Below, one piece after another: positions 1-7,475 of a DNA stretch of 64,000 nt (positions within the stretch are counted from its first letter, which is position 1; every line of letters begins with the position of its first letter). Below the pieces are notes generated by a model. It made no database searches. It worked only from the letters and a program-made list of their open reading frames with translations, and was not told the DNA's origin. Made by a program: the position numbers and the translations under genes. Source of the stretch: Lysobacter lycopersici (GTDB lineage Bacteria > Pseudomonadota > Gammaproteobacteria > Xanthomonadales > Xanthomonadaceae); NCBI RefSeq assembly GCF_007556775.1, contig NZ_CP041742.1, forward strand, positions 1,812,001-1,876,000, written 5' to 3'.

Positions 1-1
1 C

Positions 2-166
2 CTCGATGCCGATGCGTTGGAACGCATGCGCGCCGCCTATGCGCGCGATGTGGCGGTCCTGCCGCCGGATCGCGTGGCGGAATTGGTCAGGGATGTCGGG
101 TTCGACGCGCCGCTGCGCTTCCACCAGGCGGGGATGATTCATGGATGGTGCGCGCGGCGCGGGTGA
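2..166 (+). CDS. C-terminal fragment of a probable SAM-dependent methyltransferase (partial)
   Basis: An open frame enters from the left edge and ends at TGA 164-166, giving 54 residues. The tail contains RVAELVRDVGF and RFHQAGMIHGW, which resembles the C-terminus of class I methyltransferases in which a Gly-Phe turn is followed by a hydrophobic 'F.QAG.IH.W' strand. The catalytic part is outside the window, so the family is an inference from the tail only. Codon use is high-GC and like the genome. It is followed by the lower-GC intergenic stretch, so it probably marks the last core gene before an insertion. Confidence 0.5.
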   Translation, partial: LDADALERMRAAYARDVAVLPPDRVAELVRDVGFDAPLRFHQAGMIHGWCARRG

Positions 167-353
167 GATAACTGCGTCGGAAACGTCCCTAGAAGATCTT
201 GCGAATTGACTTCCTCTATCGAAACCGGGCGGGCGAAGGGGAAGGTGGTGATTAGCGTGCTCGATAACGCTGGCTGATCCGGGACCAGGTGTTTGTGGGC
301 TGAGTTGTGGAGTCAATCCAGCCTCGGGCATGCCGCCGTACACACCTAGCCAA

Positions 354-373
354 TTACGGAACGAGTTCCGTAA
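354..373. repeat. Perfect 20-bp palindrome
   Basis: TTACGGAAC, two bases (GA), then GTTCCGTAA: nine perfectly complementary bases per arm. The symmetry and the roughly 10-bp half-sites fit an operator for a dimeric regulator. It lies about 280 bp upstream of the DGQHR gene start, and no promoter is obvious next to it, so a role is unproven. Confidence 0.5.
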
Positions 374-498
374 ACAAGAGATCACCAGCCCGCTCAACTA
401 GAAGGCGAAGCGGGCAATCCGAAATCCGCCTACATGAGCGATGACGGTATCGGCCAGATCCTGCATGGCACGAATACGTTTGCAATCAAGAGTTTATC

Positions 499-583
499 CG
501 CCTGGGTAAAAATAAAAATGCCCCTGGTAAAAATTCCTTTGACAGAATAATTCACCAGGAGCATTATTTCCGTGCGCCAGGGG
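499..583 (+). promoter_or_regulatory. Promoter with a symmetric four-site CCTGG operator-like array
   Basis: A sigma70-type promoter reads TTGACA (539-544), 17 bp, CATTAT (562-567). Around it sit four CCTGG cores: two forward (501-505, 523-527) and two inverted (555-559, 577-581). Spacing is 22 bp within each pair, and the whole set is symmetric about position 541, inside the -35 box. The inner pair forms a near-perfect inverted repeat, ATGCCCCTGGT (518-528) with ACCAGGAGCAT (554-564). A strong Shine-Dalgarno (CAGGAG, 645-650) precedes the ATG at 657. The arrangement suggests repression by a protein that binds cooperatively; the regulator is unknown. Confidence 0.55.
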
Positions 584-656
584 TTGCTGACCTGAGAAAT
601 CGGACCCCTTTCAGCGCAGCAGCGGCAATCAAATCAACTACTTACAGGAGAACTAT

Positions 657-2132
657 ATGTACCCGAAAAACGGCGAAATGCCTACCCCCATCGTTAGCGG
701 TGGGGCGACCAGGGGCGGGCAGAGTCTGGACAGCCTGCTCGATTCTGGCGACGTGAACGAGACCGCGTTCAATGTGTTCATTGGCCACAACCTTGGGCAC
801 CGTGTCTTCACGATGTCCATTCCGTTCCGGAAGTTCAAAGAGATTTCCGCGGTAGCAAATGACCGCGAAGCTGGTCCCCTCGCGCAGCGTCCGCTCAACG
901 AAGAACATGCGAAGAAGTTGGCCGTTTACATGGTCAAAGGCCTCATCTCCGCCGCAAAAATGCGTCGTATCGCTGCGAACCATCCCGTTCCGGAGATTTT
1001 TGACGAACTCATCCAAGTCCTTGGAAAGCAGCCCTACTTCTCCTTGCAGCCGCTTGTCTGCAACATTCGCAATGTTCCTCCTGGGGGATCTGGTGAGGGT
1101 GGGATTCGCGGTGATCGCAATGAAGACAAGAAGACGGGAGAAACCGCTTCATTCAAGGTCTTCCTTTCTGAGCGCCACACTCTTTGGGTAGTGGATGGGC
1201 AGCACCGCCGCCATGCGGCGGATATGGCCATGACTTTCTTGGAGACTGTCCGCAAGGAAGGTAAGTATCCGGGCAAGGGAGCCGTGCTGTTTCCTGAGAA
1301 GGGTAAGCCTGTCTCCGAAGCCGAAATGTTGGTCTGGAATGAGGCGTACGAGGCGGCTCGGCAGTTCGCGACGCTGACAGTTGAAGTTCATCTTGGGCTG
1401 GATATTGAGCAGGAACGCCAGCTCTTCCACGACCTCAACCGCCTCGGCAAGAAGGTGGATGCCTCGCTCGCCTTCCAGTTTGATGGTTCAAACCCCATCA
1501 CGTTGTTCATCAAGGACAAGTTGTCGGGAGAACTCGGTATCGCGCTCACTGATCATGAGCCTAAAGACTGGTCGCAGGACACGGGGGCAATCTTGTTGAA
1601 GGACGCGGTTGCCATCAACGCCATCGCATTTTTGAACAAGGGTAATGTGAGTGGCGCTACTCCTGCGGTTATTGAGCCTCGCGAACAGGTCGTCATTGAT
1701 TTGTGGAGCAGGATCAACGAAATCCCTGATTTCGGAAGCCACCAGGCGAAAGAGAAGACCGTTGCGGCACAGCCTGTCGTCTTGAAGGCAATGGCAAAAA
1801 TCGCGTATGACTTGAACTTCAGCAACCGCAGGCCTGAGAACTCTGACGAGCTGTTCCAGCAGTTCTTGGAGCGCCTGCCATCTGTGGACTTCTCTCACGA
1901 GAATCCGATTTGGAACTACTACGGACTCACCCAGGGGAAGCGGCTGGGTGCCGGACTCGATGGCCTGGCCGACTATCTCCCCGAAGAAGTTCCCGGAGTG
2001 AATCGGGACATTGGCTCCATGCAGGGTGATTTCATGCGTTTCGGTGCCAAGCACAACGACATTTTCCCGATCCTTGGCGACATGCTTCGCTGGGCGACGG
2101 GTTTGCCGAGCCGTAGGGCGAGTGCTGATTGA
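657..2132 (+). CDS. dndB: DGQHR-domain protein, DndB family (orphan)
   Basis: A 491-residue protein with the family motif D180-G-Q-H-R184 inside LWVVDGQHRRHA, and further on QLFHDLNRLGKKVDASLAF, the second conserved block of DndB-type proteins. DndB is known as a nucleotide-binding regulator of dnd DNA-phosphorothioation clusters; related DGQHR proteins occur in other defence islands. No dndACDE, restriction or helicase gene lies nearby, so this copy is solitary. The ATG at 657 has a strong ribosome site. Base composition and codons (AAG/AAA, TTG, TTC/TTT mix) are visibly less GC-biased than the neighbours, which points to transfer. A role in modification is not supported by context; a ParB-like or stand-alone regulator is also possible. 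Confidence 0.75.
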   Translation: MYPKNGEMPTPIVSGGATRGGQSLDSLLDSGDVNETAFNVFIGHNLGHRVFTMSIPFRKFKEISAVANDREAGPLAQRPLNEEHAKKLAVYMVKGLISAAKMRRIAANHPVPEIFDELIQVLGKQPYFSLQPLVCNIRNVPPGGSGEGGIRGDRNEDKKTGETASFKVFLSERHTLWVVDGQHRRHAADMAMTFLETVRKEGKYPGKGAVLFPEKGKPVSEAEMLVWNEAYEAARQFATLTVEVHLGLDIEQERQLFHDLNRLGKKVDASLAFQFDGSNPITLFIKDKLSGELGIALTDHEPKDWSQDTGAILLKDAVAINAIAFLNKGNVSGATPAVIEPREQVVIDLWSRINEIPDFGSHQAKEKTVAAQPVVLKAMAKIAYDLNFSNRRPENSDELFQQFLERLPSVDFSHENPIWNYYGLTQGKRLGAGLDGLADYLPEEVPGVNRDIGSMQGDFMRFGAKHNDIFPILGDMLRWATGLPSRRASAD

Positions 2133-2190
2133 ACTGCCGCAGCATGATGTTGCGTTTGTTCTAATCGTCATTGAGTCATTTCGCAGGAAA

Positions 2191-2222
2191 CAACAGGGGC
2201 GGATTTCCGCCCCTGTTGTTGT
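2191..2222 (+). terminator. Rho-independent terminator after the DGQHR gene
   Basis: Perfect 12-bp stem CAACAGGGGCGG (2191-2202), loop ATTT, CCGCCCCTGTTG (2207-2218), followed by a short T/G tract. It lies 58 bp after the stop codon and about 70 bp before the end of the convergent recD. Confidence 0.75.
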
Positions 2223-2289
2223 TGCTAGAACCGGCGCTCTGTTGCCATTGAGCAATGGAAGAAAAAATGGTCAGGCTCAATTCCTGTCC

Positions 2290-4134
2290 TTACTCCAACC
2301 TCCACCCCAACCCCGACACCCTTCCCGCATGCCGCGCCAGCGCGGCCTCGATCGCGTCGGCGCTGCCTGCAATGTGCAACGCGCTGCGCGCGCGGGTCAG
2401 GCCGGTGTAGAGCAACTCGCGGCTGAGCACGCGGCTGTCCGCGCGCGGCAGCAATAGCCACACCGCATCGAACTCCGACCCCTGCGCCTTGTGCACCGTC
2501 GTCGCGAACGCGGTGTCGTGCTGCGGCAACTGCCCCGGCGACCAGGGGCGCAGGCGCCCGTCCTGTTCGAACCAGACCACGGGGCTGCCGTCGGCGTCCG
2601 GCCAGCACACGCCGGTGTCGCCGTTGAACAACCCGTGCCGATAACTGTTGGCGGCGACCATCACCAGCCGCCCACGGAACCACGGATCGCCGCCACCGAG
2701 GCGTTGCGCGAACCACGCGTTCCACGCGTGCGCGCCGCCGGGCCCGTGGCGCAACGCGGTGAGCACGCGCACGCCGGTGGCGAGGCGCAGCGCGGCCTGC
2801 GGATCTTCGGCCTGCGCGAGCGCGCGGTACTGCGGCAGCACCCCGGTTTCGAGCCGGCGTTCGAGCACATTCGCACCGAAACCGGATGCGCCGGTGTCGA
2901 GCCAGTGCACGCCATCGCCGCCGGCGCGCAATCGTTCCAGCACTTCGTCGGCATCGCCGTGTTGCACGCTGCGCGCGAGCGCGGCGATGCCGGCGGCATT
3001 GGCCTGCCGATAACCGCGCACGAGATGGACGCGATGGCCGGCGAGCGGCGCGGCATGGTCTTGCCCGGGTTCGAACCCTGTTTCCGGCACCGTGGCTTGC
3101 AATGCTTCGCTCGCGGCGCGCGCCAATGCGGGCGGCAGCGATTCGCCATCGCCGGCGGCGGCGCACAACGCGCCGAGCACGTCGCCGGCTTCGACCGCGG
3201 GCAACTGGTCCGGATCGCCGAGCAGCACCAGCCGCGCGGCGGGCGCGACGGCATCGACGAGCTTCGCCATCAGCGGCAGGTCGACCATCGAGGCTTCGTC
3301 GACCACGACGACGTCGAACGGCAAGGGCAGCGACGCGTCGTGGCGGAACGCCCCGCTGCGCTGCCAGCCGAGCAGGCGGTGCAGGGTCTGCGCCTGGCGC
3401 GGAACGCGCGCGGCGATGTCGGCACCGAGGCGGCCCTCGGCGACATCGCGCGCGAGCGCATCGGCGACCGCTTCGGCCAGGCGCGCGGCGGCGCGGCCGG
3501 TGGGCGCGGCCAGCGCGATGCGCAGGCCATCGCTGCGCGCGGCAAGCAGCGCGAGCATGCGCGCGACGGTGGTGGTCTTGCCGGTGCCGGGGCCGCCGGT
3601 GACCAGCGCGAGGCGCTGGCGCAGCACCAGCCACGCGGCCAGCGCCTGGCGATCGAGCGTGCCCGGCCGCAGTGCGAACAGGCGCGCGAGCGCGGCGTTC
3701 TCCGCGGGATCGCCGGTCGAAACAATTCCGGAACCGGCGTCGCCGCTGCGCGCGCGCAGGGCATCGGCGAGGCCTTTTTCGTAGCGCGCGTAGCGGCGCA
3801 GCGCGACCAGCCCGTGCTGGAACACCAGCGGCGCGGAGGCGTCGGGATCCGCGCCGACCAGCGGACTCGCGCGCAAGGCGTCGGCCCAGGCGCCGGCGTC
3901 CGGCAAGGCGACATCCGCATCGGCGCCGACACCGAGTTCGTCGAGCAAAGCGCGCGCGTCGTTCAATGCAAAACCGCTGTGGCCCAGCGCCACCGCGCGC
4001 ATCGCCAGCGCGCCGGCGAGCTGCACGTCCGCGCTGGCGCCCATGCGCCGCAACAACCGGGCGAATGCGCGGTCGACCTCGCGCAGCGCACCGGCGCGCG
4101 CGAGCGCGGCGATGGCGTCGGACAGCGCGTTCAT
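2290..4134 (-). CDS. recD: RecBCD exonuclease alpha subunit RecD
   Basis: 614 residues, close to the usual length of RecD (about 600). It is the 5'-3' helicase subunit of the RecBCD DNA-end-processing enzyme. The Walker A motif GGPGTGKTTT is at 180-189, followed by the superfamily 1 sequence VVVDEASMVD and a C-terminal TTVHKAQGSEF motif. The chosen ATG (4132-4134) overlaps the recB stop as ATGA, the same junction as between recC and recB, so the three subunits are translationally coupled. A longer open frame runs upstream in this frame but lies inside recB and is not coding. Confidence 0.95.
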   Translation of the reverse strand: MNALSDAIAALARAGALREVDRAFARLLRRMGASADVQLAGALAMRAVALGHSGFALNDARALLDELGVGADADVALPDAGAWADALRASPLVGADPDASAPLVFQHGLVALRRYARYEKGLADALRARSGDAGSGIVSTGDPAENAALARLFALRPGTLDRQALAAWLVLRQRLALVTGGPGTGKTTTVARMLALLAARSDGLRIALAAPTGRAAARLAEAVADALARDVAEGRLGADIAARVPRQAQTLHRLLGWQRSGAFRHDASLPLPFDVVVVDEASMVDLPLMAKLVDAVAPAARLVLLGDPDQLPAVEAGDVLGALCAAAGDGESLPPALARAASEALQATVPETGFEPGQDHAAPLAGHRVHLVRGYRQANAAGIAALARSVQHGDADEVLERLRAGGDGVHWLDTGASGFGANVLERRLETGVLPQYRALAQAEDPQAALRLATGVRVLTALRHGPGGAHAWNAWFAQRLGGGDPWFRGRLVMVAANSYRHGLFNGDTGVCWPDADGSPVVWFEQDGRLRPWSPGQLPQHDTAFATTVHKAQGSEFDAVWLLLPRADSRVLSRELLYTGLTRARSALHIAGSADAIEAALARHAGRVSGLGWRLE

Positions 4135-7100
4135 GCCGCGCCTCCGTCGAACAGCGCGTCGAGGCCGTCGACCAGCGCCTGCGGCGGACGGTCGCGGTGG
4201 ATGCCGTGGCCCTGCGCATCGCCGCCGCGCGGGGCGATCCCCCTCAGGAACAGGTAGACCGCGCCGCCGAGGTGCCTGGCCGGGTCGTAGGCAGCGCCGA
4301 GGCGCAGGCGCAGCCAGCGCTGCACCGCGACCAGGTAGATCAGGTATTGCAGGTCGTAATCGCTGTCGGCGACCGCGTGCGCGCAGGACGCCGGCGAATA
4401 GTCGGCGAGGCGGTTGGTCTTGTAGTCGAGCACCCAGTGCGCGCCGTCGTCGTCGCGGTAGAGCAGGTCGATGTAGCCGTGCATCAGGCCTTCGATGCCG
4501 CCGCGCGAAGGCGTGGTCGCATGCGCGTAGCCGTGCGCGGCGAGCAGTGCGTGCAAGGCCTGCAGGCGGGTGGCGCCGAGGCGGAAGTGGAATTCCATTT
4601 CCGCCACGCGTCGCGTCGCCGGCAGCCGCGCGAGCGTGGCGGCGCCCGGCAACGGCGCGTTGAGCGCGCGCGCGACCAGGTCGGCGACCTGCGCGGCGGC
4701 CTCGGGCGTGCGCGGCAGGTCGTGGCGGGCGAGCGCCTTGAGGATGGCCTCGCGCGCGGCCGCGTCGGGCGCTTCGGCGACGCCGTCCCACGCAGCGAAA
4801 TCGGCCGTTTCCAGCGTTTCGTGCACGACGTTGCCGAAATCGGCGCCGCCGAGCGGCTTCACCCCGTCGCCGGCCGCGGCCACGACTTCCAGCGTCGCCG
4901 GTGCCGCGGCTTCGTCGTCGGCGCCGCGCGCGGGCAGCGATTCGCGGCGATGGCTGCGCAAGCCGGAGAAGCTGTACTGGCCGCCGCCGCGCGGCAGGGT
5001 CGCGCTGGCGACGCGGGCTTCGGGCGTGCCCGCGTCCGCGGTGCGCAAGGCATCGCGCGACACCGCCGCCGCGGGCACCGGCGAGGGCATCGGCCGGACT
5101 TCGATCGCGCCGCTCGATGCGCGCGCCAGCGTTTCGATGCGTTCGCGCATGCCGTCCGGCTGCAGCGTGTCGTGCTTGCGGCCCGCCTTTTCGGCGCCGT
5201 GCAGCAACCAGTGCAGCGCGCTGTCGTTGGAATCGTATGTGTGGCCCCAGCTGAGGTGCAGGGCGTAGCGCGCGCGGGTCAGGCCGACGTAGAGCAGGCG
5301 CAGGTCCTCGGCGCTTTCATCGATTTCTTCCCGCGCGATCCATTCGTCGTGGTGCGCGGGGCTGCCGAACACCATGGCTTTCGCCTTGCCGGAACCACGA
5401 TGCAGGTGGAAATAGTTCGCCGGCGCGCCGTCGTCGTCGCGCACGCGGCTGCAGCGCAGGCCTTGCGGCGCGAATCCATCGGCAAAGGCGGTGAACGGCA
5501 GGAACACCACCGGGTATTCCAGCCCCTTGGCCTTGTGCAGGGTCAACACCTGCACCGCGTCGGCGTCGGCATCCAGGCGCAACGCCAGCTCGTCGCCCTG
5601 CGGCGGCGCGGCGCACTGGCGCGCGAACCAGCGCAGCAGGCCGTGCACGCCGTGGCTGTGTTCGCCCTGCGCCTGCAGCAGTTCGGCCAGGTGCAGCGCA
5701 TCGGTGAGCAGGCGCGTGCCGCCGGTTTCGGACAGGCGCGCGGCGGCGGCGGCTTCGCCGATGAACCGACCCTCGAGGAAGGGCAGCAAGGCCGGCAGCG
5801 GGCCGCGCTGCTGCCAGGCGAGGCCGGCGGCTTCGAAACGCGCGCGCCACGCCGGCAGCGCCGGGACGCCGTCCGCGTCGACGGCGTCTTCCAGCGCGGC
5901 GATCGCCGCGGCATCGAAGCCGAGCAGGCGCGTCGCCAGCGCCGAGCGCAGGCGCGCGTCGTCGCCCGGGTGCGCGCAGGCTTCGAGCAAGCGCAGTACT
6001 TCGCCCGCGGCGTCGGCGGCGAACACGCTGTCGTTGCCCTGCACCGCGGCGCCGATGCCGGCGGCGGCCAGCGCGTCGCGCATCCATTCGGCCTGCTTGT
6101 TCCTGCGCACCAGCACCGCGATGTCGGAGGCGCGCAGCGGGCGTTCGCCATCCTTTCCGCGCAGCGTGCCGCGTTCGAGCAGGCGCACGATTTCGCCGAC
6201 GGTGGTGGCGATGGCGTCGCGTTCGTCCTCGCCCTTGGACCGCTTCTTCTTCGACGCATCGCCCGGCGGCGGCAGCCAGTGGATCGTCAATCCGGGCGGC
6301 GATGCGCCATCGACGCGCAGCGCGTCCTCGTCGTCGGCGCGCGCGGCGACGACCGGGTGGAAGGCGATGTCGGAACGGAACGGCTGCGGCGATTGCGCGA
6401 ACAGCGCCTCGATCGCGGCGAGCACCGCCGGCCGCGAACGATAGTTGGTGTCGAGGCTGCTTATATTGGACATGCGCTCGCCGCCATGCGCGCGCACCTC
6501 ATCGCGCGCGGCGAGGTAGGTGTCGAGGTCGCCGCCGCGGAAGGCGTAGATCGCCTGCTTCGGATCGCCGACCAGGCCGAGCAGCGGCATCGCGCCCGCA
6601 TCGCGCTTGAAGCGCGCGAGGCCGGCCTGGTACAGGCCGCGGAAGATCGCCCACTGGCGGGTATCGGTGTCCTGGAATTCGTCGACCAGCGCCACCGGCC
6701 AGCGCGTCGCCACCGCCGCGGCGAAACGCGGCTCGCGCATCGCGACGTGCATGCGTTCGAGCAACTGGTCCTGGCTGCGCTGGCGGCGGCGCGCAAGCGT
6801 GGCCTCGAAGCGTTCCCGCGCCTGCGCGCGCAGCGCGTGCAGCCATGCGGCCGCGTCGGATTCGTTCGCCGCGGGCAGCAGCCGCCGCGCCGGATCGCAC
6901 AGGCCGGGCAGGTTGCCGGCGAGGTCGCCGGGCGTGTTCCACAACGCGCGCAATTGCCGCGCGTCTTCGGGCAAACCGAGGTTGGCGCCGCGCCACAGGT
7001 CGGCGGCGACCTCGTCCCAGGCCTCGCGCGGATCGTCGATCACGTCCTCGTCGCCGATGCTGCCGGCGATGAAGCCGTATTCGCGCAGCGCGCGCTGGCA

Positions 7101-7475
7101 GAAACCGTGGATGGTCGAGACCGCGGCTTCGTCGAGCTGCACCAGCGCGGCGGCGAGGCGCATGCGCACCGTCGCCTCGTCGCCGTTGCGGATCGCCTGC
7201 GCGAGGATCGCCGCGGTCTGCCGTTCCTCGTCGTCGCGCGCCGCTTCGCCGCCGAGCAGGCGCTCGGCACCGCGCAGGCGCCGGCGGATGCGTTCGCGCA
7301 ATTCGGCGGTGGCGGCACGGGTGAAGGTCACCGCCAGCAGTTCCGGCAAGGCGACGCCGCGCTCCAGCAGCAGGCGCAGTATCCACGCGGTCAGGGCGAA
7401 GGTCTTGCCGGTGCCGGCGCTGGCCTCGACCAGGTGCAGGCCCGACAGCGGCAGCCGCAATGCGAGCTCGCTCAT
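4131..7475 (-). CDS. recB: RecBCD exonuclease beta subunit RecB
   Basis: 1114 residues, somewhat shorter than the E. coli protein. Walker A (ASAGTGKT, 18-25) near the N-terminus is followed by UvrD-type motifs including AVTFTRAATAELRERI, LVDEFQDTD and LTLHKAKGLEYPVV. Near the C-terminus GYIDLLYRDDDG and VLDYKTN give the Asp and Asp-Tyr-Lys residues of the RecB nuclease active site, so the copy looks catalytically intact. Start ATG 7473-7475 overlaps the recC stop as ATGA. The last residues (FDGGAA) repeat those of RecC, see findings. Confidence 0.95.
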   Translation of the reverse strand: MSELALRLPLSGLHLVEASAGTGKTFALTAWILRLLLERGVALPELLAVTFTRAATAELRERIRRRLRGAERLLGGEAARDDEERQTAAILAQAIRNGDEATVRMRLAAALVQLDEAAVSTIHGFCQRALREYGFIAGSIGDEDVIDDPREAWDEVAADLWRGANLGLPEDARQLRALWNTPGDLAGNLPGLCDPARRLLPAANESDAAAWLHALRAQARERFEATLARRRQRSQDQLLERMHVAMREPRFAAAVATRWPVALVDEFQDTDTRQWAIFRGLYQAGLARFKRDAGAMPLLGLVGDPKQAIYAFRGGDLDTYLAARDEVRAHGGERMSNISSLDTNYRSRPAVLAAIEALFAQSPQPFRSDIAFHPVVAARADDEDALRVDGASPPGLTIHWLPPPGDASKKKRSKGEDERDAIATTVGEIVRLLERGTLRGKDGERPLRASDIAVLVRRNKQAEWMRDALAAAGIGAAVQGNDSVFAADAAGEVLRLLEACAHPGDDARLRSALATRLLGFDAAAIAALEDAVDADGVPALPAWRARFEAAGLAWQQRGPLPALLPFLEGRFIGEAAAAARLSETGGTRLLTDALHLAELLQAQGEHSHGVHGLLRWFARQCAAPPQGDELALRLDADADAVQVLTLHKAKGLEYPVVFLPFTAFADGFAPQGLRCSRVRDDDGAPANYFHLHRGSGKAKAMVFGSPAHHDEWIAREEIDESAEDLRLLYVGLTRARYALHLSWGHTYDSNDSALHWLLHGAEKAGRKHDTLQPDGMRERIETLARASSGAIEVRPMPSPVPAAAVSRDALRTADAGTPEARVASATLPRGGGQYSFSGLRSHRRESLPARGADDEAAAPATLEVVAAAGDGVKPLGGADFGNVVHETLETADFAAWDGVAEAPDAAAREAILKALARHDLPRTPEAAAQVADLVARALNAPLPGAATLARLPATRRVAEMEFHFRLGATRLQALHALLAAHGYAHATTPSRGGIEGLMHGYIDLLYRDDDGAHWVLDYKTNRLADYSPASCAHAVADSDYDLQYLIYLVAVQRWLRLRLGAAYDPARHLGGAVYLFLRGIAPRGGDAQGHGIHRDRPPQALVDGLDALFDGGAA

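Larger units (their letters stand above)
167..656. other. 490-bp intergenic stretch, lower GC, no gene seen
   Basis: No convincing reading frame is present. The left part carries a perfect 20-bp palindrome at 354-373 and a loose 7-bp stem (GCCCGCT near 386, AGCGGGC near 408). The right part holds the symmetric CCTGG array and promoter described separately. Base composition drops clearly compared with the flanking recBCD genes. The stretch looks like the left border of acquired DNA carrying the DGQHR gene, but no integrase, tRNA or flanking repeat was found. Confidence 0.5.

Noticed and set aside
642-1016. Small genes on the minus strand opposite the DGQHR gene
   Set aside because: No ribosome sites or recognisable motifs; the plus-strand frame carries the conserved family motifs.
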